Below, one piece after another: positions 54,830 to 63,826 of a DNA stretch of 64,000 nt. The notes beneath the pieces were generated by a model. It was given only the letters and a program-made list of their open reading frames with translations. It was not told the origin of the DNA and did no database searches. Origin of the DNA: Devosiaceae bacterium. GTDB lineage: Bacteria; Pseudomonadota; Alphaproteobacteria; Rhizobiales; Devosiaceae. Position 1 is the stretch's first letter. Every line of letters starts with the position of its first letter. Location of the stretch: NCBI GenBank assembly GCA_021648375.1, contig JAKISW010000002.1, positions 1 through 64,000 on the forward strand, read 5' to 3'. A program made the position numbers and the translations under genes.

Positions 54830-55322
54830 TCGAGTTAACTTTTTTGCAATAGCCAACAGATTTTCAAAAATTTCAATTTGGATAATATTGTCGTTGGTTT
54901 TGTCCGCCTGCACCTTTTCCCCCGTATACTCAAATCCAGATCAAAGCGATACGGCATTCAACCTTGAATTTGCCTCTGCTAACTCTCGACTTGAACAGAT
55001 AGTTTATACAGAGCTTGCCGCCAGTTTCTCAAATCTCTCAGCAATAAAAGAAAACCTTGTTGAGGTAATTATTTCTTCTTCAGGTGTCAAACCTGGGGTT
55101 GGAAGTGTGGCGCTAACCGGAAAAATTACAATAACTAATATCCAGTCTGCAAAGATTATCTATGTGGGCTCCCGAACAACATCGGCCACCTATGGGGCTT
55201 CCACTCAATCTCTTGCCAATCAGCAGGCGGCAAATGAAGCCAGTGAAAGAGCTGCCCGTGATCTGGCCCAGACAATACGTCTAACTCTGATCGGCGTCCT
55301 ATCCGCACAAATGCAAAGATGA
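54816..55322 (+). CDS. lptE: LPS-assembly lipoprotein LptE
   Basis: A 168-residue lipoprotein: hydrophobic N-terminus and lipobox LSAC (Cys about residue 32), then CTFSPVYSNP. The C-terminal half has the LptE-like pattern (GVKPGVGSVALTGKITITN, ASERAARDLAQTIRLTLIG). LptE plugs the LptD channel that inserts LPS in the outer membrane. It starts inside the end of leuS and overlaps holA by 4 bases, the standard alphaproteobacterial leuS-lptE-holA order. Confidence 0.9.
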   Translation: MLSFSRVNFFAIANRFSKISIWIILSLVLSACTFSPVYSNPDQSDTAFNLEFASANSRLEQIVYTELAASFSNLSAIKENLVEVIISSSGVKPGVGSVALTGKITITNIQSAKIIYVGSRTTSATYGASTQSLANQQAANEASERAARDLAQTIRLTLIGVLSAQMQR

Positions 55323-56341
55323 CAGCATTAAAAGCTTACCAGGTAGAGCAATTCGTTCAAAAAAAGCCAATAAAATCAGGTGTTTATCTAGTATATGGCA
55401 ATGATGCCGGCCTAATTCACGAACGTAGTATGCTCCTTTCCGGCAACACCGGCACTCATAAAAAATCAAGTTCTGATGTAATAATTTTGGACATGGCAGA
55501 GCTGGATGCTGATCCATCAAGACTGGCAGTTGAAGCCCTCACCTCCTCCCTGTTTGGATCCGATCCTGTAATTCGAATTCGCGGGGGAAATAAAAACCTG
55601 GTTCCAGTGCTTGAGGAGCTGCTCAAGTCCCAATTAATGGCAACCATTGTCATTCAGGCAGCAAACCTGACCAAACGCGATAAACTTCGAATATTAATTG
55701 AGAATGAAAAAAAAGCATGGGCCTTGCCCTGTTTTTCCGATGATATCAAATCGCTAAAAGAGCTGATTGAAAAATCCTTTAAAAATGAAGATATCTTTGT
55801 AAGCCCTGAGGCAATTTCATATCTGACAAGTATATTGGGAAATGACCGCGATATCACCCGCAGAGAACTTGAAAAATTGCACAATTTTGCTCTCCAGAGC
55901 AAACAAATCAGCTTAAGCGACGTACATGATCTGTGCGGCGACAACTCCATGGTCGCAATTGATAAAATTCTAGATGCCGCAGGAACAGGCAATGTGCAAA
56001 ATTTGGAGAAAAGCTTGGATAGCGCTTTTATTGCTGGACTGGATGCACAGATGATACTGGCCGCCGGATCTCGCCATTTCATGTTTCTAAGAACTGTACG
56101 GGCAAAAATTGATCACGGCGCAAGCCCGTCTGGCGCTCTTTCACAAACTTATCCCAAGCCGCATTTTTCCAGAAATTTCGCTATAGAAGTTCAATTGCGA
56201 AACTGGTCACAAAAAACCCTTGCCAATGCAATTCAACGTCTGCTGGACACCACATTAACTTCGCGCCAAAATAGTGCAATTGCTCAGGTAATAGTTAGGC
56301 GGGCATTTTTAGGAATTTGTATAGCTGCGGCAAGACGATAG
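55319..56341 (+). CDS. holA: DNA polymerase III delta subunit
   Basis: A 340-residue clamp-loader subunit. Start MTALKAYQVEQFVQKKPIKS, GVYLVYGNDAGLIHERSMLL, then the AAA+-like core. The C-terminal collar domain has AGLDAQMILAAGSRHFMFLR. It opens the beta clamp for loading. ATG overlaps the lptE stop (ATGA). It is convergent with parB, 38 bases apart; no clear terminator was seen there. Confidence 0.94.
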   Translation: MTALKAYQVEQFVQKKPIKSGVYLVYGNDAGLIHERSMLLSGNTGTHKKSSSDVIILDMAELDADPSRLAVEALTSSLFGSDPVIRIRGGNKNLVPVLEELLKSQLMATIVIQAANLTKRDKLRILIENEKKAWALPCFSDDIKSLKELIEKSFKNEDIFVSPEAISYLTSILGNDRDITRRELEKLHNFALQSKQISLSDVHDLCGDNSMVAIDKILDAAGTGNVQNLEKSLDSAFIAGLDAQMILAAGSRHFMFLRTVRAKIDHGASPSGALSQTYPKPHFSRNFAIEVQLRNWSQKTLANAIQRLLDTTLTSRQNSAIAQVIVRRAFLGICIAAARR

Positions 56342-56379
56342 TTTTGTTGGATTAAATTCCCAGGGAAATTTCACTCAAA

Positions 56380-57270
56380 TTAACCCACGGCTCGCAATTT
56401 GTGACAAACTGCATCAAGCTGTTCAAGGTTTTTATATTTGATTTCCAGCTTTCCGCTGCCACCTTTGTCTTTAACAGCCACGCTCAAACCCAAAAAGTCA
56501 GATAGTTCTTTTTCAAGCGCTAATGTATCGTTGTTTTTTACCGTCTGTGAAGAAGGTTTTTTATCAGATGCATCCTTGCGTTTTTGATTTAAAGCCTCTG
56601 CCTGTCTCACTGAGAGACCTTGACCAACTATTTTTTGTGCTAATTGCGATGGATCATCTGCTGTAATCAACGTACGGGCATGACCTGCGGTAAGATCTCC
56701 GCTGGCCAGCATTTTTTTCACATCATCAGGTAAACGAAGCAATCTCAATGTATTGGCAACATGAGAGCGACTTTTGCCAATAACCTGAGCCAAATCATTC
56801 TGAGTATAGGAGTACTCGCTCATAAGCTCCCCATACCCCATTGCTTCTTCAATGGAATTAAGGTCTGCCCTTTGAACATTTTCAATTATTGCAAGCTCAA
56901 GAGCCTCTTTATCGTCCACATCTCTAATAATTACCGGAACTTCATGCAAACCGGCAGCTTGCGCTGCCCGCCAGCGTCTCTCACCAGCGATAAGTTCATA
57001 AGTATCCGGATCGCCTCCAGTTGGCCTTACCAACAACGGTTGCATCACCCCTTTCTCGCGAATTGAATTAGCCAGCTCTTCCAATTGCTGAGGGTCAAAG
57101 TCATTTCTGGGATTGCGCCGGTTGGCGACGATGAAATCGACGGGAAGCCGCTTGCCATCAACCGATCCAGATACGCGTTGCCCGTCAATAGGCGCCACAT
57201 CTCCAATTAGGGCCGCAAGTCCGCGCCCAAGTCTACTGGGTTTTTCTGCCCTGTTTGATTTTTGGTTCAC
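56380..57270 (-). CDS. parB: Chromosome partitioning protein ParB
   Basis: A 296-residue CTP-dependent DNA clamp. N-terminal ParA-contact motif SRLGRGLAALIGD; CTP-binding box GERRWRAAQAAGL; NVQRADLNSIEEAMGYGEL; helix-turn-helix QNDLAQVIGKSRSHVANTLR; and a C-terminal dimer domain (LEIKYKNLEQLDAVCHKLR). It loads on parS sites (four candidates are listed) and spreads. The GTG start has GAGGTAAT upstream, inside the end of parA; the two genes are 9 bases apart. Confidence 0.96.
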   Translation of the reverse strand: MNQKSNRAEKPSRLGRGLAALIGDVAPIDGQRVSGSVDGKRLPVDFIVANRRNPRNDFDPQQLEELANSIREKGVMQPLLVRPTGGDPDTYELIAGERRWRAAQAAGLHEVPVIIRDVDDKEALELAIIENVQRADLNSIEEAMGYGELMSEYSYTQNDLAQVIGKSRSHVANTLRLLRLPDDVKKMLASGDLTAGHARTLITADDPSQLAQKIVGQGLSVRQAEALNQKRKDASDKKPSSQTVKNNDTLALEKELSDFLGLSVAVKDKGGSGKLEIKYKNLEQLDAVCHKLRAVG

Positions 57271-57279
57271 TTTATTACC

Positions 57280-58092
57280 TCATGCCGCACTTAGCTGGCG
57301 TTCTCGTTTAATTACCTCGGTCGCCAAACGCAAATAAGCCTGGCTACCAGCACACTGAAGATCATATAGCAGAGCAGGTTTCCCATAAGAGGGAGCTTCT
57401 GAGAGCCGCACATTTCTTGGAATAACCGTAGGATACACCAAATCGCCCATTTCTTCACGCACGTCCATCAATACCTGCTCTGACAATTTATTGCGCTTAT
57501 CATACATGGTCATAATGATACCCTGAACATGCAACCTGCTATTCAGTGTATTTCTTATTTGCTCAATGGTTTGCAACAATTGACTTAACCCTTCCAGCGC
57601 AAAAAACTCACATTGCAAAGGCACTAAAACCGCGTCAGCTGCTGCCAGGGCGTTTATGGTCAAAAGATTAAGCGATGGAGGACAGTCAATAAGTACATAG
57701 GTTACTGGTTGCCCATCAATTCGCGCATCAGCCATGTCATTTAATGCAGAGCGCAGGCGAAACGCCCGATCAGGCTCATTAGCAATGCCCAGTTCCACAC
57801 CTAAAAGATCCATAGTTGAAGTGATCAATGCAACTCCCGGTACAGAACTTGGAATTATGGCATCAGCAACCCGGGATTCGCCCATTAGCAACTCATAAGC
57901 CGAAACCGAACGAGCCTGTCGCGAAATGCCCATTCCTGTGGAAGCATTTCCTTGTGGATCAACATCAACAATTAGAACCCGCTCACCAATGGCAGCCAGG
58001 GCTGTCGCCAAATTAATCGCGGTTGTTGTCTTACCAACACCGCCTTTTTGATTGGCCAAAGTAAGAATCCGCACTCCCAACCCAGCCTCCAT
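57280..58092 (-). CDS. parA: Chromosome partitioning ATPase ParA
   Basis: A 270-residue Walker-type ATPase: deviant Walker A KGGVGKTTTAINLA, VDVDPQGNASTGMG, VLIDCPPSLNLLT. It segregates ParB-parS complexes. Start uncertain: ATG at 58092 has no ribosome-binding site, whereas GGAGG at 58086-58090 would serve TTG at 58080 or GTG at 58074, removing 4-6 residues. It is part of the rho-mnmE-mnmG-rsmG-parA-parB series on this strand. Confidence 0.96.
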   Translation of the reverse strand: MEAGLGVRILTLANQKGGVGKTTTAINLATALAAIGERVLIVDVDPQGNASTGMGISRQARSVSAYELLMGESRVADAIIPSSVPGVALITSTMDLLGVELGIANEPDRAFRLRSALNDMADARIDGQPVTYVLIDCPPSLNLLTINALAAADAVLVPLQCEFFALEGLSQLLQTIEQIRNTLNSRLHVQGIIMTMYDKRNKLSEQVLMDVREEMGDLVYPTVIPRNVRLSEAPSYGKPALLYDLQCAGSQAYLRLATEVIKRERQLSAA

Positions 58093-58165
58093 AAACTAAT
58101 CAGCCAGTCACTAGGCAAAGGACTGCTAAATCTGGTTAAACTTTCAAGCGCCCGAACGCTGCCTG

Positions 58166-58801
58166 CTATCGCGATTTCAATCGCCTGATTTCTAAAATTA
58201 CGCCGGACACATCTACTTTACTTACCCTTCTTATCACATCAAAGTCCCAATTAGCACGACTTTCACTAAGTTCTGCACTGAATTCATGCCCTTTATGAAT
58301 TATTGCAACCGTATCCTCACACCAAAAAGGCAACATCAGCCCCAACAACCTGCTCAAAGGTGCGGTCGCCCTGGAAGTAATCACATCAACAGGTCCAATT
58401 TCATCCGGATCCACATGCTCGGCCCTCTTTCCATGCACATTCAAGCCAAGACCAAGCTCCCTTGAAACCGCGCGCAAAAACGAAACCTTGCGCCTATTCG
58501 CCTCCACCAGATGAAAAACAGCTGACTTACCGCGCATTACAATTGCCAAAGGAACAGCAGGAAACCCACCCCCACTACCAATATCCAAAATTTTAGAAGC
58601 GTTTTCTGGAAAACATTCTAAAATCTGCAAACTATCATCAAAATGACGCCGCCATATATCGTTCAGTGTTTCACGTGAAACAAGATTCTGCACCTTTTGC
58701 CACTTTATCAACAGATTTTTGTATTTTTCAAGATCGGACTTGCTTGCATCACTCATTCTCGAGGTGCTGGCTTTGTTTGGGTCTTCTGAATGCTCTGCCA
58801 T
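58166..58801 (-). CDS. rsmG: 16S rRNA (guanine527-N7)-methyltransferase RsmG
   Basis: A 211-residue SAM-dependent methyltransferase: SAM motif ILDIGSGGGFPAVPLAI, FHLVEANRRKVSFLRAVS, VDVITSRATAPLSRLL. It methylates G527 of 16S rRNA; loss gives low-level streptomycin resistance. It starts 3 bases after the mnmG stop. A perfect parS site lies within its 5' part. Confidence 0.95.
   Translation of the reverse strand: MAEHSEDPNKASTSRMSDASKSDLEKYKNLLIKWQKVQNLVSRETLNDIWRRHFDDSLQILECFPENASKILDIGSGGGFPAVPLAIVMRGKSAVFHLVEANRRKVSFLRAVSRELGLGLNVHGKRAEHVDPDEIGPVDVITSRATAPLSRLLGLMLPFWCEDTVAIIHKGHEFSAELSESRANWDFDVIRRVSKVDVSGVILEIRRLKSR
58667..58682. other. parS site, perfect 16-bp palindrome
   Basis: TGTTTCACGTGAAACA, identical to the bacterial parS consensus, located in the rsmG coding region 0.6 kb from parA. 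The primary ParB loading site of this window. Confidence 0.93.
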
Positions 58802-58804
58802 GTA

Positions 58805-60685
58805 TCACGCCCTTTTGGAAAGTGCGGGCCGAAAGTTTGATGCTTCGCGCTTTATAGCTGAAAGGATCAAAATAATGGCGGCTGGTGTCATTCCTTCAAT
58901 TTTTTGTGCCTGAGCAATGCTTGAAGGCCTAAGTCTGTCAAGTTTTTCCATCAGTTCACCGGATAGGCCAGAAATTTTTTCATAGTCTATTTCAACAGGA
59001 ATTAATTTATTTTCATCACGAACCACCGCTGCAATATCTTGACGCTGCCTTTCCAGATACGGGGCATAACGCGCATCAACCGCAAGTTGTTCAAATATCT
59101 TTGGAGAAATTGAATTTAACTCAGGCCATATACTACTAACCTGATCAATTCTAACGCCTGGATAAGACAAAAGTTCGTAAGCGGAACGCATTTTTCCATC
59201 CAAACTCATCTCAATACCAACATCAACAGCTCGAGTTGGAGATATATAAAGACTGTTCAGTATCTTTCTACCTGATTGTAATTGCTTACTTTTTTCAACA
59301 AATGCCTCCAAACGCAGACTAGAAAGCAACCCAATTTCATCAGCAGCTTCGCTCAATCTCTGGTCAGCATTGTCTGCACGCAGGTGCAACCTGAATTCAG
59401 CTCTTGATGTAAACATACGATAAGGCTCAGTAACTCCTCTTGAAACAAGATCATCAATCATAACCCCAATATAGCTTTGAGTTCGTGACAATATGAATTC
59501 GCTACCGCTTCTGGCACTTAATGCTGCATTTACACCAGCAATTACTCCCTGGGCTGCAGCTTCTTCATAACCAGTAGTTCCATTGATTTGGCCTGCCAGG
59601 AAGAGTCCGGGCAGTCGTTTTAGTTGTAGCGAATGGGACAGTTCAACAGGACTAACATAATCATATTCAACTGCGTAACCAGCCTGACTTATTTTTACCT
59701 CATGCAAACCCGGCATGGTACGCAAAAACTGCAATTGAATATCCTGGGGCAGAGAAGTGGAAATGCCATTGGGATAAATGGTCTTCCCATCAAGGCCTTC
59801 AGGTTCCAAAAATACCTGATGCGTGCTTTTCTCAGAAAACCTGACAATTTTATCTTCAATAGAGGGGCAATAACGGGGGCCGCTGCCAGCTATTTCACCA
59901 CTATAGATCGCCGACAAATGCAAATTATCAGAAATCACTTTGTGGGTTTCTGGTAGGGTACTTGTAATATAACATGGCACTTGAATGAGCTGTGTACCAG
60001 TGCTTAGGAACGAAAACAGCTCGGGTACGTCATCCCCATGCTGAGGATCTAAGCTGGAAAAATCAATCGTCGGACCAATTAGCCGAGGCGGTGTACCAGT
60101 TTTCAGTCTTCCCATCTTCAAGCCAAGGGAATATAACCGCCTGGATAATCCAAGTGAAGATTTATCACCCATGCGCCCTGATTCAATTGAATGATCACCG
60201 ATATGAATTATACCGTTTAAGAAAGTCCCGGTTGCAAGTACTACATTTTTACACTTGAACTTATTTAAACATAGGGTCTTAACCCCGATCAGCCTGCCAT
60301 CCTCTTCAAGCAAATCATCCACCTCGCCTTCAAAAACAGAGAGGTTTTTGTAGTGAAGTATGGATGACTGCATCAATTCGCGATATGTTTTTCTATCAAT
60401 TTGAGCTCTGGGTCCACGAACCGCCGGGCCTTTTTTTCGATTTAACAAGCGGAATTGAATCCCGGCCTGATCAGCAATTTTGGCCATTAAGCCATCAAGA
60501 GCATCAATTTCTCTAACCAGATGTCCTTTACCCAGGCCGCCTATGGCCGGATTACAACTCAGGGCACCGATGGTTGAAATTTTATTGGTGATAAGCAAGG
60601 TGTCGGCACCAAGGCGAGCCGCCGCAGCTGCAGCTTCGCAACCGGCATGACCTCCACCAACAATAATGACATCATATGATTTCAT
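58805..60685 (-). CDS. mnmG: tRNA U34 carboxymethylaminomethyl modification enzyme MnmG
   Basis: A 626-residue FAD protein. ATG at 60685 has AGGAGG 7 bases upstream and opens MKSYDVIIVGGGHAGCEAAA; the frame runs 19 codons further back but that is not needed. Signatures: NPAIGGLGKGHLVREIDALD, GTFLNGIIHIG, RLKTGTPPRL, and GLFLAGQINGTTGYEEAAAQG. With MnmE it modifies the wobble uridine of several tRNAs. Confidence 0.96.
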   Translation of the reverse strand: MKSYDVIIVGGGHAGCEAAAAAARLGADTLLITNKISTIGALSCNPAIGGLGKGHLVREIDALDGLMAKIADQAGIQFRLLNRKKGPAVRGPRAQIDRKTYRELMQSSILHYKNLSVFEGEVDDLLEEDGRLIGVKTLCLNKFKCKNVVLATGTFLNGIIHIGDHSIESGRMGDKSSLGLSRRLYSLGLKMGRLKTGTPPRLIGPTIDFSSLDPQHGDDVPELFSFLSTGTQLIQVPCYITSTLPETHKVISDNLHLSAIYSGEIAGSGPRYCPSIEDKIVRFSEKSTHQVFLEPEGLDGKTIYPNGISTSLPQDIQLQFLRTMPGLHEVKISQAGYAVEYDYVSPVELSHSLQLKRLPGLFLAGQINGTTGYEEAAAQGVIAGVNAALSARSGSEFILSRTQSYIGVMIDDLVSRGVTEPYRMFTSRAEFRLHLRADNADQRLSEAADEIGLLSSLRLEAFVEKSKQLQSGRKILNSLYISPTRAVDVGIEMSLDGKMRSAYELLSYPGVRIDQVSSIWPELNSISPKIFEQLAVDARYAPYLERQRQDIAAVVRDENKLIPVEIDYEKISGLSGELMEKLDRLRPSSIAQAQKIEGMTPAAIILILSAIKREASNFRPALSKRA

Positions 60686-60716
60686 AAAAGGCCTCCTTGT
60701 CGGTATGGTGAAATAG

Positions 60717-60732
60717 TGTTTCACGTGAATCA
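60717..60732. other. parS-like ParB binding site (15/16)
   Basis: TGTTTCACGTGAATCA, one base off the consensus, in the short gap between mnmE and mnmG, about 20 bases upstream of the mnmG ribosome-binding site. ParB bound here could affect mnmG expression. Confidence 0.8.
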
Positions 60733-60769
60733 ATTGGCACAATGAGAGTGCAGACCGAACGGTAGGTTG

Positions 60770-62095
60770 TTATTTTCCAATACAAAAGCCCGAAAACAAC
60801 TCATCAAATAATATTTCAGAATCAACCTTGCCAAGCAGTCTTTCTAAAGCAAAAGACACCCGACGTAAATCTTCAGCTATTAATTCCAGATCTCTTAGAT
60901 CAGTTGAAGAATTTAAAAAATCTAAAACAGAAGACAAAATTGAATTGGCATCATTAAGAGCAATACGATCACGTTCCCGGCTAAATATCAAACTGGAACG
61001 ATCGGCATCACCGGCGCAAAACTGAGAAATAATTGCATCAGTAACAGAGCTCAAATCGCCATCTTGTGCACTAACATTCAGATCTGCGTTTGAACAAATG
61101 CCAATATCAGCTTTATTTGACACATGTAAAACAGGTACGCGCATCTGAGGAACAATGTCACTTCCAACAACATCGGGCGCACTAACCCATAACACAACAT
61201 CACTTCTTTCAAACATAGCATGGGCGCGCTTAACACCAGCCATCTCAATTTCATCGCTTGATTTTCGGATACCAGCACTGTCGGAAAAAATCACCAATTG
61301 ACCGCCAATATCAACTCTAACCTCTACAATATCGCGAGTAGTACCCGGCGTTGATGTAACAATAGAAGTTTCGGATTTAGAAATTTGATTAATAATACTC
61401 GACTTACCTACATTTGGCAGTCCACCTATTCCAACTCTAATCCCATCATTAATAATTCTTCCATAATCAAAATTATCAAGGCTGATTTGAATCATTTCCT
61501 TAAATTCTTTAATTTTCAAAATAAGATTACTAATATTCAGATTACCTACATCACCCTCGTCAGAAAAATCCAATTCAGCTTCAACTCTAACCAAAATATC
61601 AATCAGCTGATCACGCCACCCGCGAACCAGCCCATCAAACCCTCCAAATGCACGGGAGACAGCCTGAACTCGCTGACTTTCAGTGTCAGCCCGTAAAAGG
61701 TCATTCAAGCCTTCAACACTGCTCAAATCCAATTGACCATTTTCAAATGCCCGGCGCGTAAATTCACCAGCTTCAGCAAGTCTAACGCCATCAATTTCTA
61801 GGATTTCGCTAATCATTCGCCTTACAATGGCAGCAGAACCATGTAACTGGAATTCCAGACAATCTTCACCGGTAAAACTGGCACCACGCCTGAAAAATAC
61901 AACCAGGCATTTATCAATAATAGAACCATCAAATGAACTACGAATAACAGAATAAGTAAGCACTCGTGGTTTCAAAGAATTAATTAAAAAACTTTTGTAA
62001 ATTAACTCACATTGAGATCCAGAAGCGCGCAAAACAGCAACACCTGAGGGAAGGCTCCCAGAAGAAAGGGCAATTATAGTATTAGTCTCGGCCAC
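60770..62095 (-). CDS. mnmE: tRNA modification GTPase MnmE
   Basis: A 441-residue protein with GTG start 2 bases after the rho stop. N-terminal folate-binding domain (IALSSGSLPSGVAVLRASGS, FTGEDCLEFQLHGS). G domain: G1 GLPNVGKSS, G3 DSAGIR (the common form is DTAG), G4 NKAD. The C-terminal CIGK carries the Cys typical of MnmE. It is the partner of MnmG. Confidence 0.95.
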   Translation of the reverse strand: MAETNTIIALSSGSLPSGVAVLRASGSQCELIYKSFLINSLKPRVLTYSVIRSSFDGSIIDKCLVVFFRRGASFTGEDCLEFQLHGSAAIVRRMISEILEIDGVRLAEAGEFTRRAFENGQLDLSSVEGLNDLLRADTESQRVQAVSRAFGGFDGLVRGWRDQLIDILVRVEAELDFSDEGDVGNLNISNLILKIKEFKEMIQISLDNFDYGRIINDGIRVGIGGLPNVGKSSIINQISKSETSIVTSTPGTTRDIVEVRVDIGGQLVIFSDSAGIRKSSDEIEMAGVKRAHAMFERSDVVLWVSAPDVVGSDIVPQMRVPVLHVSNKADIGICSNADLNVSAQDGDLSSVTDAIISQFCAGDADRSSLIFSRERDRIALNDANSILSSVLDFLNSSTDLRDLELIAEDLRRVSFALERLLGKVDSEILFDELFSGFCIGK

Positions 62096-62097
62096 AG

Positions 62098-63381
62098 TTA
62101 CGTATTCATAGAATCAAAAAAGTCACTATTGGTTTTGGTTTGTCTAAGCTTATCAAGTAAAAACTCCATCGCATCAACAGTACCCATAGGATTTAGAATA
62201 CGACGCAAAACATACATCTTCTTTAATACTTCAGGTTCAATCAGTAATTCTTCCTTACGAGTTCCCGACTTAGTAATATCCATTGCAGGGAAAGTACGCT
62301 TGTCTGAAATTTTGCGATCCAATACTAGCTCTGAATTACCAGTACCCTTAAATTCTTCAAAAATAACTTCATCCATTCTGCTGCCGGTATCAATTAGAGC
62401 AGTGGCGATAATAGTTAGAGAACCACCTTCCTCAATATTCCTCGCAGCACCAAAAAAGCGCTTTGGACGTTGTAATGCATTTGCATCCACACCGCCGGTT
62501 AAAACCTTCCCGGAAGAGGGCACAACAGTATTATAAGCACGCCCAAGCCTGGTAATAGAATCAAGAAGAATTACTACATCACGGCCATGTTCAACCAATC
62601 GTTTTGATTTTTCCAAAACCATTTCTGTTACTTGAACATGCCGGGTAGCTGGTTCGTCAAAAGTAGAAGAAATAACCTCGCCCTTAACCGATCTTTGCAT
62701 GTCCGTAACTTCTTCAGGGCGTTCATCAATCAATAAAACAATTAAATAGCATTCAGGATGATTGTGAGAAACCGACTGTGCGATATTTTGCAACAATACA
62801 GTTTTACCAGTACGAGGCGGAGCAACAATCAATGCTCGCTGTCCTTTGCCCATTGGTGCTACCAGATCAATAATTCTGGCACTTTTATCCTTAATATCGG
62901 AATCCGTAACCTCCATAATCAAACGCTCATTTGGATAAAGAGGTGTAAGATTATCAAAATTTACCGTGTGTTTGGCTTTTTCAGGATCTTCAAAATTAAT
63001 AAGATTGACTTTCAAAAGCGCAAAATAACGTTCCCCATCTTTAGGAGAACGAATTTCGCCTTCGACGGTATCACCAGTACGAAGAGAAAAACGTCTTATT
63101 TGAGATGGACTTACATAAATATCGTCAGGACCTGGCAAATAATTTGCGTCAGGAGATCTTAAAAATCCAAACCCGTCAGGTAAGACTTCAACAACGCCCT
63201 CACCAATAATATCAATATTTCTATCAGCAAAAATTTTTAAAATAGCAAACATTAACTCTTGTTTACGTAGAGTTGAAGCGTTTTCGACCTCATTCTCATC
63301 AGCAAAAACTAATAATTGAGCCGGGCTTTTTTCTTTAAGCTTACGCAATTTTAAATTATTCTTAATTATTGATTGTACCAT
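62098..63381 (-). CDS. rho: Transcription termination factor Rho
   Basis: A 427-residue RNA helicase. N-terminal Rho domain (LLVFADENEVENASTLRKQE), cold-shock-like RNA-binding fold (GFGFLRSPDANYLPGPDDIY), Walker A APPRTGKTVLLQ, Walker B VVILLDSITRLGRAYN, and the GGVDANALQRPKRFFGAARN segment. Length is normal. It is the first gene of the leftward rho-mnmE-mnmG-rsmG-parAB series and is transcribed away from the AT-rich region at the window end. Confidence 0.97.
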   Translation of the reverse strand: MVQSIIKNNLKLRKLKEKSPAQLLVFADENEVENASTLRKQELMFAILKIFADRNIDIIGEGVVEVLPDGFGFLRSPDANYLPGPDDIYVSPSQIRRFSLRTGDTVEGEIRSPKDGERYFALLKVNLINFEDPEKAKHTVNFDNLTPLYPNERLIMEVTDSDIKDKSARIIDLVAPMGKGQRALIVAPPRTGKTVLLQNIAQSVSHNHPECYLIVLLIDERPEEVTDMQRSVKGEVISSTFDEPATRHVQVTEMVLEKSKRLVEHGRDVVILLDSITRLGRAYNTVVPSSGKVLTGGVDANALQRPKRFFGAARNIEEGGSLTIIATALIDTGSRMDEVIFEEFKGTGNSELVLDRKISDKRTFPAMDITKSGTRKEELLIEPEVLKKMYVLRRILNPMGTVDAMEFLLDKLRQTKTNSDFFDSMNT

Positions 63382-63518
63382 GAAATGAGACTTTTCGAAA
63401 AAGTTGAAACGACAGAAAAGAGCAAAGATTTATGAATCTGAATTAACAGAAAAATCAGATTGCTAAGTAAATCTGGCAATATGGAAAAAGTTGGGGACTA
63501 AAGACTGGAAGAGGATGG

Positions 63519-63749
63519 ATGGTAAAAGATGAACGAAAACGAATTAATTTTATGGTTTCTGACTTTGAATGGCAAGCATTAACATCAGGAATGGTCAATG
63601 CTGAACAATCTAAACAGATACTAGCTTGGAAAAAACTAAATGAAAAATTAATAAGAGAGTTTTCTATATATTATTATCTATATAGAAGTGGAAAAACCAG
63701 ATGGAAATTTATTCACAAATACCAGACAATTAAAAAGAAATCAGCGTAA
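63519..63749 (+). CDS. Hypothetical 76-residue basic protein
   Basis: Start MVKDERKRINFMVSDFEWQA with AGAGG five bases before ATG; the rest is Lys/Tyr/Trp-rich (IYYYLYRSGKTRWKF) and basic. No family is recognised. It sits in the AT-rich region, and a DnaA box lies inside its 3' end, so it may be a chance frame; the ribosome-binding site argues mildly for a real gene. Confidence 0.35.
   Translation: MVKDERKRINFMVSDFEWQALTSGMVNAEQSKQILAWKKLNEKLIREFSIYYYLYRSGKTRWKFIHKYQTIKKKSA
63709..63717 (+). promoter_or_regulatory. DnaA box
   Basis: TTATTCACA, an exact match to the TTATNCACA consensus. It pairs with an inverted copy at 63753-63761. Confidence 0.5.
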
Positions 63750-63752
63750 CCA

Positions 63753-63761
63753 TGTGAATAA
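63753..63761 (-). promoter_or_regulatory. DnaA box
   Basis: TGTGAATAA, reverse complement of TTATTCACA, 44 bp from the first box and just after the stop of the small hypothetical frame. Confidence 0.5.
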
Positions 63762-63810
63762 GTTTGTAAAATTTATAAACATAATAATTTTAAAACCAAA
63801 AAATTAAACG

Positions 63811-63826
63811 TTAACAAAAACTTAAC
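63811..63826 (+). promoter_or_regulatory. CtrA-type binding motif
   Basis: TTAA-CAAAAAC-TTAAC, exact TTAA-N7-TTAAC, the full site of the alphaproteobacterial cell-cycle regulator CtrA. The surrounding DNA is AT-rich, so chance is possible. Confidence 0.45.
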
